Shown: one piece after another, positions 32,207-41,164 of the stretch
Numbering within the stretch: the stretch's first letter is position 1
How the letters are laid out: the number at the start of each line of letters is the position of its first letter
Position numbers and translations under genes: made by a program
NCBI RefSeq assembly: GCF_003762925.1
Contig: NZ_RJUK01000001.1
Span: 1,922,001 to 1,986,000 of the forward strand
Origin: Marinimicrobium koreense
GTDB taxonomy: Bacteria > Pseudomonadota > Gammaproteobacteria > Pseudomonadales > Cellvibrionaceae
Direction: 5' to 3'
DNA: 64,000 nucleotides
The notes under the pieces: generated by a model
Told to the model about the DNA's origin: nothing
What the model saw: only the letters and a program-made list of their open reading frames with translations
Databases searched by the model: none

Positions 32207-32557
32207 TTACGCCAACGGCTGCCCCAGGCGCTGGATCAGGGTCTCGATGTCTTCCAGCGCCTGCGGGGAGGCGTCGATGATATTGAAGCCTGACCAGTGT
32301 TTGCCATTATGGTCGGCGTTGCGGGTCCAGAGGCAGTCCACTCCCAGGTGGATGCTGTTGCGACCATTGAGGGTTTCCGGCAGGTGCAGATCCAGTTTGT
32401 ACAGCTTGTCCTCATCCAGAGGCTGATCCCCCATGATCATCAGACCGTGGGCGTTGATGTTGACCAGGCGCCCGAGATACAGGTCCCGCAGGTTGTCATA
32501 GACATCCACCGCTTCATCAATTGCATAGCGCGCCCATTGCCGCTGATGATCAATCAT
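32207..32557 (-). CDS. PilZ domain protein
   Basis: A 116-residue protein that looks like a single PilZ domain, the fold that often binds cyclic di-GMP: QRQWARYAIDEAVDVYD, then GRLVNINAHGLMIMGDQPL and a WSGFNIID C-terminal strand. The classic RxxxR motif is partly present (QRQWAR) and the DxSxxG loop reads NINAHGL, so binding is uncertain. ATG 32557 has AGGAGG 8 nt upstream and overlaps the DUF1631 stop by 8 bp. The two genes form an operon. Cytoplasmic. Confidence 0.82.
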   Translation of the reverse strand: MIDHQRQWARYAIDEAVDVYDNLRDLYLGRLVNINAHGLMIMGDQPLDEDKLYKLDLHLPETLNGRNSIHLGVDCLWTRNADHNGKHWSGFNIIDASPQALEDIETLIQRLGQPLA

Positions 32558-34892
32558 TCTGTGCTTCCTCCTGGGAGTGACCACCGACTTTGGCATTAAG
32601 CTGCTGGTAGATGTTTTCCAGGGCACGCTCAAAGAAGGGCTTGGTGCTTCCGGCAATAATCCGGGCCCGACCGGCGATCATATCGCGGGCCAACTGCAAC
32701 CCGGAGTTCATCGCCACTTTGCGCCCCTGCTGATCCACCAGCATGTAGTGCAGGGTGCGCTTATTGTACCAGGCGACTTTCAGGCGTCGGCCACCCTCAT
32801 ACTCGAACCAGGTACCAAATTCGATCATTTTAAGATTGTCGACAATCTTCTGCTCTTCTTCGGTCACCGGTTCGTTCGCCACCCGACTATGTCCGGCCTT
32901 TTCGGCGGCGATACTCTCCAGCTTGGAGCGCATGGGTGCCGGGGCGGGCTCGGGACGACGACTCTGCAGCGCCATTTTCTGCAGCGAGGCGACCGCTTCG
33001 AGCAGTTTCTTGCCCTTGCCCTGATCGTAGCCGATGGTGTCAAAGCCGGATTGCAGCGCCCGGATGACCTGATCCTGAATATCCAGTTGGCGGGTTTTAT
33101 CCGCCTCCAGGGTCTTGGGCTCCAGGGTCCAGAGCAGCTCGTCCATCACCTTCAGGCACTGCCGCCAGCTATCGGCATTTTCGCCGTAGCGAAGAATCAC
33201 AAACGACAGGTAATCGGACCAGGGCTGCAGCAGCAACAGCAGCACCGCCGAGGGCAGTTCACGATTGTCGGTGCGCTTGCGCACTTCGTCGTTGACCCGC
33301 TGTTTGGCTTCGCGCAGCTTTTCCTCGCCCTGGACTTTCTCCAGCGCGCGGCGCTCCATCAGTTCCTGACGGCGCGCCAGGTTATGGGTATAGGCATTGA
33401 ATTCGAGCAGCACCTCAGCAAACAGACGAACGTCGTTCTTGAACTCGGCCAACAACCGGAACACCGTGGTTTTGATCTTGTTGTACATGTCGTACTGGCT
33501 GGTGCCATCGTTGCTGACCCAGCGGGCCCCCGCCTCGGCGAGGCTGTTGAGCAATACCCGCGCCGGATGATCAGTCTGCTCAAAAAAGTCCTTATCGATA
33601 AAGGCCATTTTGAGAAACGGGGTGTGTAGGTAGCTGAGCAGCGCCTTGACCGAATCCGGCAGATTGTCATCCGAGAGCATGTATTCGAACAGCAGGCCTA
33701 CCAGGTCGATCGTGTCCAGATCGCTGGGGTCGACGGTTCCGGGCTCATCGCTCTCGGCCGCCACCTGGGCCAGCATCTGCTGGCTGACCGTCTGAATCGA
33801 TTGCGGCGTGGTGACCAGCCCGGCCTCGTTCTGGGACGCGGCCGCCTGGGTCTGGCTGAGTGCTTCGGCCTGCAGACTCTGCAGAACCCCCACCAGTTGT
33901 TGGCTGCTGTAGGGCTTGCCCCCTCCGCTCGGGTAGGGGGTGGCGCCCACGGCTGGCTCGCCGGCGGGACCTGACCCGCCGGGGGCTCCTCCGGTCGGGG
34001 CCACCTGGTGGGCGATATGGTTCTGCAACAGCCGGATGGCGTTGTAGAGCCCCGCCTGGTACTGGGTGTCGGCGGGAGTGGCGGTTCCACTGAGAAGACG
34101 GTCCGAGGCGCGCCGCTGGGGCACGCCGTCCTTCATGGGCACCTCTTCCCCGGCGTCGGGCTGTTCACTGGGCTCGGCGCCCTGGGGCGAGTCATCCACC
34201 AGAGCGGTATAGCGCAGGTTGGGAAGCAGGTTTTCCTCGATAAAGTACTTATTGAGCTCCTCATAGAGCTCATCCAGGGCGCCAATGACCTCTTTATCAA
34301 AGGTTTTGTAGCCAATGATTTTGGTTTTGTTATCGAGCGTGATATTGAGCAGGGCTTTGCGCAGCGCCTCGCAGAACTGCACCGGGCTGACCGGGTTGCT
34401 GCGCTCGTCGATTTTTTCCCCGCCATTCAACAAGGCCAGACGCTGCTGCAGCGCCCAGAGCTGACCGGCAAAAAAGCTGTCGGCCCGATGGGTAATGGAG
34501 GTGATCGCGATGGTCTCCTCGAGATCCGAATGCTCCACCAGAGCGAGCATGTCGCCGCTGAAGCGCTCCTCGCCGGTGAGGGTATTGAGCATCCGGTTTT
34601 TGAATTTGACGAACCCATTGCTGAGGCGTTGGCCAATATCCTCTTCCAGCTCGTGCTGGGAGGCCTCGATCATCCGCTTGTATTCGTACAGGGCCATCTG
34701 CTCCTTGTTGGAGCGCGCCCGTTCGGCATAGTCCTCCAGCCGAGCGCACCACTCGCGCCAGAATACGGGCAGCACCCGCTGGGCATAATCCATCATCAGG
34801 CTGCGGGCGTGCTTGAGGTGCTGCACCACCTGGGGGTCGTTCAGGCTATCCGGCGCCGATGCTCCGGCTCCGCTGTGTCGGGGGTCAGTCAT
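32550..34892 (-). CDS. DUF1631 family protein
   Basis: A 780-residue cytoplasmic protein of the DUF1631 family, sometimes mis-annotated as thymidine phosphorylase. It has a helical N-terminal half (MMDYAQRVLPVFWREWCARLED), a low-complexity middle (about 260-390) and a conserved C-terminal part with GTWFEYEGGRRLKVAWYNKRTLHYMLVDQQGRKV, a PilZ-like beta barrel that may sense a nucleotide. The PilZ gene next to it supports a shared link to second-messenger signalling. ATG 34892 has GGAG upstream. The function is not established. Confidence 0.82.
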   Translation of the reverse strand: MTDPRHSGAGASAPDSLNDPQVVQHLKHARSLMMDYAQRVLPVFWREWCARLEDYAERARSNKEQMALYEYKRMIEASQHELEEDIGQRLSNGFVKFKNRMLNTLTGEERFSGDMLALVEHSDLEETIAITSITHRADSFFAGQLWALQQRLALLNGGEKIDERSNPVSPVQFCEALRKALLNITLDNKTKIIGYKTFDKEVIGALDELYEELNKYFIEENLLPNLRYTALVDDSPQGAEPSEQPDAGEEVPMKDGVPQRRASDRLLSGTATPADTQYQAGLYNAIRLLQNHIAHQVAPTGGAPGGSGPAGEPAVGATPYPSGGGKPYSSQQLVGVLQSLQAEALSQTQAAASQNEAGLVTTPQSIQTVSQQMLAQVAAESDEPGTVDPSDLDTIDLVGLLFEYMLSDDNLPDSVKALLSYLHTPFLKMAFIDKDFFEQTDHPARVLLNSLAEAGARWVSNDGTSQYDMYNKIKTTVFRLLAEFKNDVRLFAEVLLEFNAYTHNLARRQELMERRALEKVQGEEKLREAKQRVNDEVRKRTDNRELPSAVLLLLLQPWSDYLSFVILRYGENADSWRQCLKVMDELLWTLEPKTLEADKTRQLDIQDQVIRALQSGFDTIGYDQGKGKKLLEAVASLQKMALQSRRPEPAPAPMRSKLESIAAEKAGHSRVANEPVTEEEQKIVDNLKMIEFGTWFEYEGGRRLKVAWYNKRTLHYMLVDQQGRKVAMNSGLQLARDMIAGRARIIAGSTKPFFERALENIYQQLNAKVGGHSQEEAQND

Positions 34893-35174
34893 GTTTTCTC
34901 CAGTGGTCGTTTCCGTGATCGTCACTGTTATTGTCCTCATCGGCAGATCATCCGGGATCCCGTGTCGTACCTACCCTGGATCGCCCTGGCATCAGGACGC
35001 TACCGCTTGCGGCGCAAGTCGGTTCTGGGACTTGCCCAAGCCCCACGAAAGAGGCTTCCCATAAGCATAGGTAGGGACTTGCCAATGTGCCACAGCGTGC
35101 GACATTTGTCACATTTTTCAGGCCGTTGGCCGCAAGGTGGCGCGCGCGGGATGAGCCGGAGGGCGAAGGGAGGT
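34893..35174. other. intergenic stretch upstream of DUF1631
   Basis: About 280 bp with no gene. It should contain the promoter of the DUF1631-PilZ operon. I see no clear structure apart from the small-RNA terminator that borders it at 35175. Confidence 0.35.
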
Positions 35175-35199
35175 AAAAAAAGCCCGGTCAAGACCGGGC
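35175..35199 (-). terminator. rho-independent terminator on the minus strand
   Basis: GCCCGGT and ACCGGGC form a 7-bp stem around CUUG (a stable tetraloop on the minus strand), followed by seven U residues (A-run 35175-35181 on the plus strand). No minus-strand protein gene lies upstream, so it marks the end of a small RNA. Confidence 0.88.
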
Positions 35200-35257
35200 G
35201 AAAGGGCTAGCTCGCAGATTAACGGGGGTAACCCGTCAGACTCTGGAGGCGGGACGC

Positions 35258-35299
35258 TCAGAGTGCCGGGATTACCCGGAGAAGCGAGACAGGGTGCAT
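35258..35299 (-). CDS. possible 13-codon ORF inside the small RNA
   Basis: AGGAG lies 6 nt before an ATG that opens a frame of 13 codons (MHPVSLLRVIPAL) and a stop, all within the candidate small RNA. The ribosome-binding site is good, but the peptide is very short and overlaps two hairpins. It could be a leader peptide, a dual-function RNA, or chance. Confidence 0.25.
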   Translation of the reverse strand: MHPVSLLRVIPAL

Positions 35300-35340
35300 G
35301 CCGATCTCCTATACTCTGTGATAGCGCTTGTGTCTTCAAA

Positions 35341-35366
35341 TACGGGCGATTTCGCCCCCCGGATCA
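35341..35366 (-). promoter_or_regulatory. ECF11-type promoter reading into the small RNA
   Basis: On the minus strand TGATCC, a 16-bp spacer and CGTA. This is the promoter form reported for RpoE/ChrR-type sigma factors of the ECF11 group. It has exactly the same layout as the plus-strand promoter at 35396-35421. Confidence 0.65.
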
Positions 35367-35395
35367 CCGGTTCGGGGATTTTGTGTTCCAGGCAA

Positions 35396-35421
35396 TGATC
35401 CGGACTCCGCGCACCTCCGTA
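35396..35421 (+). promoter_or_regulatory. ECF11-type promoter of the sigma/anti-sigma operon
   Basis: TGATCC (35396-35401), 16 bp, CGTA (35418-35421), about 107 bp before the sigma gene. ECF11 factors are typically autoregulated from such a site. Confidence 0.7.
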
Positions 35422-35528
35422 TATGGGTTTATTCCGTTGTTCTGCCCCCCACTGGCGGAGCCCCGGCCGAATCCGAAAAGAATAGAGGACGAGCGAGGCG
35501 CTGTATGTTGCGGACTAAGGCACAATCA

Positions 35529-36110
35529 ATGAGTAAAACAGGCCCCGGTAACGGGGAGGGCCCCGATTGGGGGGAACTGCTGGGTCGGGTCGCCCACCAT
35601 GGCGACACTGCCGCGTTTCGCAAGGTGTATGACCACTTCGCGCCCAGAATCAAGGCCTATGCCATCAATCAGGGGATGAACCAGCAGGCCGAGGAGCTCG
35701 TTCAGGAAGTCATGACCAGCGTGTGGCGAAATGCCGACAAGTACCGCGACTCTCTGGCATCCGCCTCGACCTGGATTTTCACCATTACCCGGAATCAGCG
35801 CATTGATCTGCTCCGTAAGAAGGGCCGTACCAAGGCTGAAATGACGGTGGATACGGAAGAGTTGTGGCAGATCCCCACAGAGGACACCACGATCCGGTCC
35901 ATCGAGGCGGGCTCGACAGAGAAGAAGATGAAGGAATCCATCCTTGAGCTGCCGGAAGATCAGATGATTGCGGTGCGCAAAGTCTATTATGAAGGTAAGA
36001 CCCACCAAGAGGTGGCGGAAGAGTTGAACGTCCCCCTGGGAACACTGAAAGGCCGCCTGCGGCTTTCCATGAAAAAGTTAAGAGTGATGTTAGAGGCGAC
36101 AGAACTATGA
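35529..36110 (+). CDS. rpoE: ECF sigma factor (ECF11/RpoE-ChrR type)
   Basis: A 193-residue group IV sigma factor. Region 2 (about 25-95: KVYDHFAPRIKAYAINQG, EELVQEVMTSVWRNADKYR, STWIFTITRNQRIDLLRK) and region 4 (about 130-190: LPEDQMIAVRKVYYEGKTHQEVAEEL, GTLKGRLRLSMKKLR). The pairing with a ChrR-like zinc anti-sigma marks the ECF11 group, which in Rhodobacter responds to singlet oxygen and related stress. ATG 35529 has AAGG 9 nt upstream; an alternative ATG at 35505 would add eight residues. Its stop overlaps the anti-sigma start (ATGA). Candidate autoregulated promoter at 35396-35421. Confidence 0.92.
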   Translation: MSKTGPGNGEGPDWGELLGRVAHHGDTAAFRKVYDHFAPRIKAYAINQGMNQQAEELVQEVMTSVWRNADKYRDSLASASTWIFTITRNQRIDLLRKKGRTKAEMTVDTEELWQIPTEDTTIRSIEAGSTEKKMKESILELPEDQMIAVRKVYYEGKTHQEVAEELNVPLGTLKGRLRLSMKKLRVMLEATEL

Positions 36111-36817
36111 GTGCACATCATCCCGACGACCTGACCCTGCTGGAGTACTCCGCCGGCAGCCTGGGGCTAGCACAGGCACTCGCGGTGTCCGTACACCTTG
36201 GGTATTGTCTGCAATGCCAGAGCCAGCTGCGCAAGCTGAACGCGCTCGGCGGCGTATTGTTGTCGGAAACCCGCCCCGCCAGTGTGGGGGCCAATGATGA
36301 CCAGATTCCGGAGCGCAGCGATGTGCAGAACGAGTCTCTGGACAAGGGCTTCGAGCAGTTGATGGCACGCATCGGTTCTGAAGAGCCGCGCGCGGAAGCG
36401 CCAACCGGCACGTCAGTCTCCAAGCGCTACCATAACCCCCTGGAACGCTACCTGCCGTCCTCGCTGGATGAGCTTGACTGGCAGCAGCAGACCCGCGAGA
36501 TTGCCAAGTACGATCTGACCAATGTGGTGGATATGGGCAGCGCCCGGATCACCCTGCAGCGCATCAAAGCCGGCGCCAAGGTGCCCGTGCACACGCACCG
36601 GGGCAACGAGTTGACTGTGGTCCTGAAAGGCGGGTTTTCCGATGAGCTCGGCGTGTATCATGCCGGGGACTATATCGCGCGGGACCCGAGCCACCACCAC
36701 AGCCCGACGGCGCTGCAGAATGAGGATTGCATCTGTCTGACGGTGTTGGATGCGCCGATGCGGTTTACCGGGCCGTTGATGCGGTGGTTGAATCCTTTGT
36801 TGGCTTGGAAGGCGTAG
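36107..36817 (+). CDS. chrR: ChrR-type anti-sigma factor (zinc ASD plus cupin)
   Basis: A 236-residue cytoplasmic anti-sigma factor. The N-terminal zinc anti-sigma domain has a histidine at 4 or 5, His30, Cys34 and Cys37 (VHLGYCLQC), matching the His6-His31-Cys35-Cys38 ligands of Rhodobacter ChrR. After a linker comes a C-terminal cupin (about 130-230) with His162, His164, Glu168 and a later His in PSHHHSP, the second metal site used for stress sensing. It should hold the sigma factor inactive until oxidative stress. Translationally coupled to the sigma gene by a 4-bp overlap. Confidence 0.92.
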   Translation: MSAHHPDDLTLLEYSAGSLGLAQALAVSVHLGYCLQCQSQLRKLNALGGVLLSETRPASVGANDDQIPERSDVQNESLDKGFEQLMARIGSEEPRAEAPTGTSVSKRYHNPLERYLPSSLDELDWQQQTREIAKYDLTNVVDMGSARITLQRIKAGAKVPVHTHRGNELTVVLKGGFSDELGVYHAGDYIARDPSHHHSPTALQNEDCICLTVLDAPMRFTGPLMRWLNPLLAWKA

Positions 36818-36890
36818 GTGTATTGGTGACGGCGGATGCGGCGTTTTACCGCTGCGCTCGGCCCCTACACGACCTTTTAAGCATCGCCGT

Positions 36891-36928
36891 CCATAAAAAA
36901 ACCCGCCGATTGGCGGGTTTTTTTATGG
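36891..36928. terminator. bidirectional terminator between chrR and pnp
   Basis: A perfect 17-bp inverted repeat with a GATT loop: a GC core ACCCGCC/GGCGGGT flanked by seven A residues on one side and seven T residues on the other. It can stop the sigma operon on the plus strand and the pnp transcript on the minus strand. Confidence 0.95.
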
Positions 36929-36945
36929 GTAACTCACCGGGAGGG

Positions 36946-39078
36946 TTACTCCTCGGTGGTTTCCTCGCTGGAGGCCGGAGCGTCCGCTTGCGCGTCGGCG
37001 TTGGCTTCCTTGATAGACAGTTTGATGCGGCCGCGCTGGTCGACGTCCAGACACTTGACCTTCACCATCTGACCTTCTTTCAGGTAGTCGCTGACCGCAT
37101 TCACGCGCTCATCGGCGATCTGGGAGATGTGTACCAGACCGTCTTTACCCGGCAGGAAGTTGACGAACGCACCGAAGTCGACAATACGGACCACTTTGCC
37201 TTCGTAGATCGCGCCAATTTCCGCCTCGGCGGTAATTTCTTCGATCTTGGCCACAGCCGCCTTCAGCGCGGTGCCATCGTCGGCGTACACTTTCACGGTG
37301 CCGTCATCGTCGATGTCGATGGACGCACCGGTCTCTTCGGTGATGGAGCGAATGGTCGCACCGCCTTTACCGATGATGTCGCGGATCTTGTCCGGATGCA
37401 CTTTCAGGGTTTCAAAGCGCGGCGCATTGTCGCTCACGGTTTCGCGGGACTTGCCCAGCACCTTGTTCATTTCACCCAGAATGTGCAGGCGGGCGCTCAG
37501 GGCCTGCTCCAGAGCGATTTCCATGATCTGCTCGGTAATGCCCTGGATTTTGATATCCATCTGCAGCGCGGTGATACCACTGGTGGTACCGGCCACTTTA
37601 AAGTCCATGTCACCCAGGTGGTCTTCATCACCCAGGATATCGGTCAGAACGGCGAAACCGTCATCGTCTTTCACCAGACCCATGGCAATACCCGCCACCG
37701 GCGCCTTCAGCGGCACACCGGCATCCATCAGCGCCAGACTGGCGCCACAGACGGAGGCCATGGAGCTGGAACCGTTGGACTCGGTGATTTCACTGACCAC
37801 ACGCAGGGTGTAGGGAAATTCGTCTTCTTTGGGCAGAACCGCGCCCACACCGCGACGGGCCAGACGGCCGTGACCGATCTCACGACGACCGGTACCGCCC
37901 ATACGACCACACTCGCCTACTGAGTAGGGCGGGAAGTTGTAGTGCAGCATGAAGGGGTCTTTGCGCTCGCCTTCCAGAGCATCGATGATCTGGGAGTCGC
38001 GGGCGTTACCGAGGGTGGCCACGACCAAAGCCTGGGTCTCACCACGGGTAAACAAGGCCGAGCCGTGGGCCTTGGGCAGGACACCCACTTCCACTTCAAT
38101 CGGGCGAACGGTGGCGCTGTCGCGGCCGTCGATACGGGGCTCACCGGCGATGATGCGCGAGCGCACCAGCTGCTTTTCCACGCTGGCGAACAGACCTTCG
38201 ATTTCGCTGGCGCTGACACCGGACTCCTCGGTGGCCAGTTGTTCTACCGCCTGGGAGCGCAGCTCGGACAGCTTGGCATAGCGCTCGGCCTTGTCGGTAA
38301 TGCGGTAGGCTTCGCCGATACCGTCTTTGAAACCGGCTTCGACTTTTGCCTTGAGTTCGGCATTCTGCTGGACCGGAGTCCAGTCCCAACGGGGCTTGCC
38401 ACCGTCACGGGCCAGCTCTTCACAGGCCTGAATCACCACCTGCATTTCCTGGTGAGCGTACAGAACCGCACCCAGCATGATGTCTTCCGGCAGCTCTTTG
38501 GCTTCGGATTCGACCATCAGAACCGCGTCTTTGGTACCGGCAACCACCATGTCCAGCTCAGAGCCTTTCAGAGCAGCGTAGTTGGGGTTGAGCAGGTAGC
38601 CATTGTCCTGGGTGTAGCCCACACGAGCGGCGCCGATCGGGCCGTCGAACGGAATGCCCGACACGGCCAGACAGGCGGAGGTGCCGATCATGGCCGGGAT
38701 ATCCGGATCCACTTCCTTACAGGTAGACATGACGGTGCACACGACCTGCACTTCGTTCATGAAACCTTTGGGGAACAGCGGACGGATCGGGCGATCGATC
38801 AGGCGGGAGGTCAGGGTTTCTTTCTCGGAGGGACGACCCTCGCGCTTGAAGAAACCGCCGGGAATTTTACCGGCCGCGTAGGCGCGTTCCTGATAGTGCA
38901 CGGACAGCGGGAAAAACGGTTGGTCCGGCTTGGCCTCTTTGGCCCCTACCACGGTACACAGAACCGAGGTGTCACCCATGGTGACCATGACGGCGCCGGT
39001 TGCCTGGCGGGCAACACGCCCGGTCTCCAGGGTGACGGTTTCGCCGCCGTACTGAAATTTCTTGATGATCGGATTCAC
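36946..39078 (-). CDS. pnp: polyribonucleotide nucleotidyltransferase (PNPase)
   Basis: A 710-residue phosphorolytic 3'-5' exoribonuclease. Two RNase PH domains (about 5-230 and 310-540) joined by a helical domain, then KH (about 550-610: [19 protein letters not shown]) and S1 (about 620-690: [24 protein letters not shown]). The family normally starts NPxxKKFQYG; here that is reached by a GTG at 39078 with AAGGAT upstream, rather than the longer ATG frame at 39111. Works in the cytoplasm with RNase E in mRNA decay. Last gene of the rimP-nusA-infB-rbfA-truB-rpsO-pnp cluster, in the Escherichia coli order; a terminator separates it partly from rpsO. Confidence 0.97.
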   Translation of the reverse strand: MNPIIKKFQYGGETVTLETGRVARQATGAVMVTMGDTSVLCTVVGAKEAKPDQPFFPLSVHYQERAYAAGKIPGGFFKREGRPSEKETLTSRLIDRPIRPLFPKGFMNEVQVVCTVMSTCKEVDPDIPAMIGTSACLAVSGIPFDGPIGAARVGYTQDNGYLLNPNYAALKGSELDMVVAGTKDAVLMVESEAKELPEDIMLGAVLYAHQEMQVVIQACEELARDGGKPRWDWTPVQQNAELKAKVEAGFKDGIGEAYRITDKAERYAKLSELRSQAVEQLATEESGVSASEIEGLFASVEKQLVRSRIIAGEPRIDGRDSATVRPIEVEVGVLPKAHGSALFTRGETQALVVATLGNARDSQIIDALEGERKDPFMLHYNFPPYSVGECGRMGGTGRREIGHGRLARRGVGAVLPKEDEFPYTLRVVSEITESNGSSSMASVCGASLALMDAGVPLKAPVAGIAMGLVKDDDGFAVLTDILGDEDHLGDMDFKVAGTTSGITALQMDIKIQGITEQIMEIALEQALSARLHILGEMNKVLGKSRETVSDNAPRFETLKVHPDKIRDIIGKGGATIRSITEETGASIDIDDDGTVKVYADDGTALKAAVAKIEEITAEAEIGAIYEGKVVRIVDFGAFVNFLPGKDGLVHISQIADERVNAVSDYLKEGQMVKVKCLDVDQRGRIKLSIKEANADAQADAPASSEETTEE

Positions 39079-39269
39079 TCTTCTATCCTTCTCTTCTTCA
39101 CTTTCGTTCAATTGTGTGCGGTCACGACTCGGAATAATTCAAAGCAAATACTTCAACATAGCCTGGAAACAATTCGAGTTGTCGTGCAAGCGACTGGTGG
39201 CTCGCGGGGGATACAGTATTCGCCGGAGCCGGTTTTACAGCCCTCCGGCCCACCGGGGCCGAAGAGCGG

Positions 39270-39297
39270 AAAAAAATGTGCCCGCAAAGCGGGCACA
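39270..39297 (-). terminator. terminator/attenuator between rpsO and pnp
   Basis: TGTGCCCGC and GCGGGCACA form a 9-bp stem with an AAA loop, followed on the minus strand by seven T residues. It lies 7 nt after the rpsO stop. Partial termination here would set rpsO above pnp, as at the corresponding place in E. coli. Confidence 0.9.
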
Positions 39298-39303
39298 GAA
39301 CTC

Positions 39304-39573
39304 TTACCGACGCAGACCCAGTTTCTGAATCAGGTCAGCATAACGCTTGGTGCTCTTACCCTTCAGGTAGTCCAGCAGCTTACGACGCTGGTTAACCATG
39401 CGGATAAGACCGCGGCGCGAGTGGTGATCCTGTTTGTGATCTGCGAAGTGCTCCTGCAGCTTGTTGATGTTGATGGTCAACAACGCTACCTGAACTTCCG
39501 GAGAACCGGTATCACCTTCAGCCTGCTGGTACTCTTTAACCACTTCAGCTTTTTCTGCAGCACTCAGTGCCAT
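39304..39573 (-). CDS. rpsO: 30S ribosomal protein S15
   Basis: An 89-residue protein, the exact usual length of S15, which binds 16S rRNA early in assembly. It shows the family's [44 protein letters not shown] and [12 protein letters not shown] blocks. ATG 39573 has GAGGAA upstream; two codons of in-frame sequence before it are ignored. Confidence 0.98.
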   Translation of the reverse strand: MALSAAEKAEVVKEYQQAEGDTGSPEVQVALLTININKLQEHFADHKQDHHSRRGLIRMVNQRRKLLDYLKGKSTKRYADLIQKLGLRR

Positions 39574-39706
39574 AATCATTTCCTCTTGTAATATGCCGTA
39601 AAAAGAAACAGCCGCACCCGCGCATATTTACAGGTGGGTTGTGTACCCGAAGCCGAGGCTCCGGGGTTGCCGGCTTGCGCCGGCGAACGCTGTCATTCGC
39701 CGAGAG

Positions 39707-40672
39707 TCACTGGGGCACGCTGGCGGCCACCAGCCGCTTGGGCGCCACCCGACCCTCGTCGTCCAGCTCGCCAAGGCCCAGAAATCGGGGTTCTTCCGAG
39801 CTCGCGGTGCTTTCACCGAAGACCCGCACCATATCACCTTCATCGCCCAGACGGTAGACCTGGGGGTCCATCACCGGGTTGCCCTGGCGGAAGTAGTAGG
39901 CACTGTCGGCGGGCAGTACCAGTGCCGGCAGGGCCGCGACCGGGGTGTCCGCCGGGAGCAGGTGGTGGTCCAGCAGCTCCGCCATGCCCTCGCCCCGCTC
40001 CGCCTCCAGCGCTTCCAGGCTGACGGCGTTGGCCACATCGAAGGGCCCGCTGCGAGTGCGGTGCAGCCGCTCCACCCGGGCGCCGCAGTCCAGTGCCTGG
40101 CCCACGTCTTCCGCGAGGGTACGAATATAAGTGCCCTTGGTGCAGAGGACTTCGACGTCAATCTCCGCCTGGGGGCCCGGCCGAAAGTCCAGCAGGTCGA
40201 TCCGGTGAATGGTCACCGGCCGGGGCTTGCGCTCGACCTCTTTACCTTCCCGGGCCAGTTTGTACAGCGGCTGGCCGTTGAGTTTGAGCGCCGAGAACAT
40301 GGGCGGAACCTGCTCAATATCCCCAACAAACTGCTCCAGCGCCCGCTCTACCTGTTCGCGGGTCACGCCCGAGGCATCGGACTCGTGCAGCACCTCACCC
40401 TCGGCATCACCGGTGCTGGTGACCACACCCAGGCGAAACGTGCTCTGGTAACCCTTCTCCGCATCCAGCAGAAACTGGGAAAATTTGGTGGCCTCACCAA
40501 AGCACAGCGGTAACAGCCCGGTGGCCAGGGGATCAAGACTGCCGGTATGCCCCGCCTTGGCGGCGAAAAACAGCCTTTTGGCCCGCTGTAATGCATGGTT
40601 GGAGGACATCCCGGCAGTTTTGTTCAGCAGCAGTACGCCGTCAATCGGACGACCTTTGCGACGACGCGCCAT
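39707..40672 (-). CDS. truB: tRNA pseudouridine-55 synthase
   Basis: A 321-residue enzyme that makes pseudouridine 55 in the T-loop of tRNAs. It shows GVLLLNKTAGMSSN, the catalytic Asp47 in GHTGSLDPLATGLLP, and KGYQSTFRLGVVTSTGDAEGE; a PUA-type C-terminus ends the protein. Its start overlaps the rbfA stop by one base. Confidence 0.97.
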   Translation of the reverse strand: MARRRKGRPIDGVLLLNKTAGMSSNHALQRAKRLFFAAKAGHTGSLDPLATGLLPLCFGEATKFSQFLLDAEKGYQSTFRLGVVTSTGDAEGEVLHESDASGVTREQVERALEQFVGDIEQVPPMFSALKLNGQPLYKLAREGKEVERKPRPVTIHRIDLLDFRPGPQAEIDVEVLCTKGTYIRTLAEDVGQALDCGARVERLHRTRSGPFDVANAVSLEALEAERGEGMAELLDHHLLPADTPVAALPALVLPADSAYYFRQGNPVMDPQVYRLGDEGDMVRVFGESTASSEEPRFLGLGELDDEGRVAPKRLVAASVPQ

Positions 40673-41067
40673 CAGGCCTCCCCGTCGGACTCATCGTGGT
40701 GACGGGCCTTGTCATCCGCCACGGCCCGATCGATCAGGTTGGACAGCTCCTGACCACGAATGGCCGTCTTGTCGTACAGAAACTGCAGGCGCGGAACCGT
40801 GCGCATGTTCATTTCTTTGGCCAGCAGGGTGCGCAGGAAGCCCGCGGCACCGTTCAGACGCTTGGCGCCTTCCACGCCCTGCTCGTCGCTGTCATTGCCT
40901 ACGAAGGTGACGTACACCTTGGCGAAGGCCATATCACGGGTCACGGTGACATCGTTGATGTTTACCATCCCGATGCGTGGGTCGCGGATTTCCTGGGGAA
41001 TCAACTGTGCCAGGAGCCGCTGGATCGCATCGGACACCCGGTCCGAGCGGGTAAATTCTCTGGGCAT
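40672..41067 (-). CDS. rbfA: ribosome-binding factor A
   Basis: A 131-residue KH-fold protein needed for late 16S rRNA maturation and cold adaptation. It shows SDRVSDAIQRLLAQLIPQEIRDPRIG, the DVTVTRDMAFAKVYVTF strand and the LLAKEMNMRTVPRLQFLYD block. Coupled to truB by a one-base overlap and 97 bp downstream of infB, with a hairpin in between (41113-41142). Confidence 0.96.
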   Translation of the reverse strand: MPREFTRSDRVSDAIQRLLAQLIPQEIRDPRIGMVNINDVTVTRDMAFAKVYVTFVGNDSDEQGVEGAKRLNGAAGFLRTLLAKEMNMRTVPRLQFLYDKTAIRGQELSNLIDRAVADDKARHHDESDGEA

Positions 41068-41112
41068 TGCCAGCTCACCTCATATCTGATCGTGTTGCGC
41101 TATAAGACAGGA

Positions 41113-41142
41113 ATGCCCCGGCGACTCTCATCACCGGGGCAT
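41113..41142. other. hairpin between infB and rbfA
   Basis: ATGCCCCGG and CCGGGGCAT form a 9-bp stem with a 12-nt loop. There is no T-run, so it is probably an intercistronic structure or processing site rather than a full terminator. Confidence 0.45.
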
Positions 41143-41164
41143 GCGCTATCGAGCGGTGGGTGAA

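Larger units (their letters stand above)
35175..35334 (-). ncRNA. candidate ECF-sigma-driven small RNA
   Basis: A predicted transcript of about 160 nt starting a few bases after the minus-strand promoter at 35341-35366 and ending at the terminator at 35175-35199. The body folds as a closed junction: CUCGC (35288-35284) pairs with GCGAG (35215-35211) and encloses three hairpins: CCGGG/CCCGG (35266-35279), ACUCUG/CAGAGU (35240-35264) with a 13-nt C-rich loop, and ACGGG/CCCGU (35222-35236). The C-rich loop contains CCCGCCUC, partly complementary to Shine-Dalgarno sequences, as in stress small RNAs that act on mRNA starts. The promoter match ties it to the adjacent sigma factor. The exact 5' end and the class are unknown. 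Confidence 0.6.

Noticed and set aside
35118-35339. A 73-codon minus-strand frame overlapping the candidate small RNA
   Set aside because: It starts at a TTG without a ribosome-binding site and reads through the strong terminator at 35175-35199, so it cannot be fully transcribed from that promoter.
37942-39591. Open frame antisense to pnp and part of rpsO
   Set aside because: It crosses two real genes and a strong terminator; no start signals.
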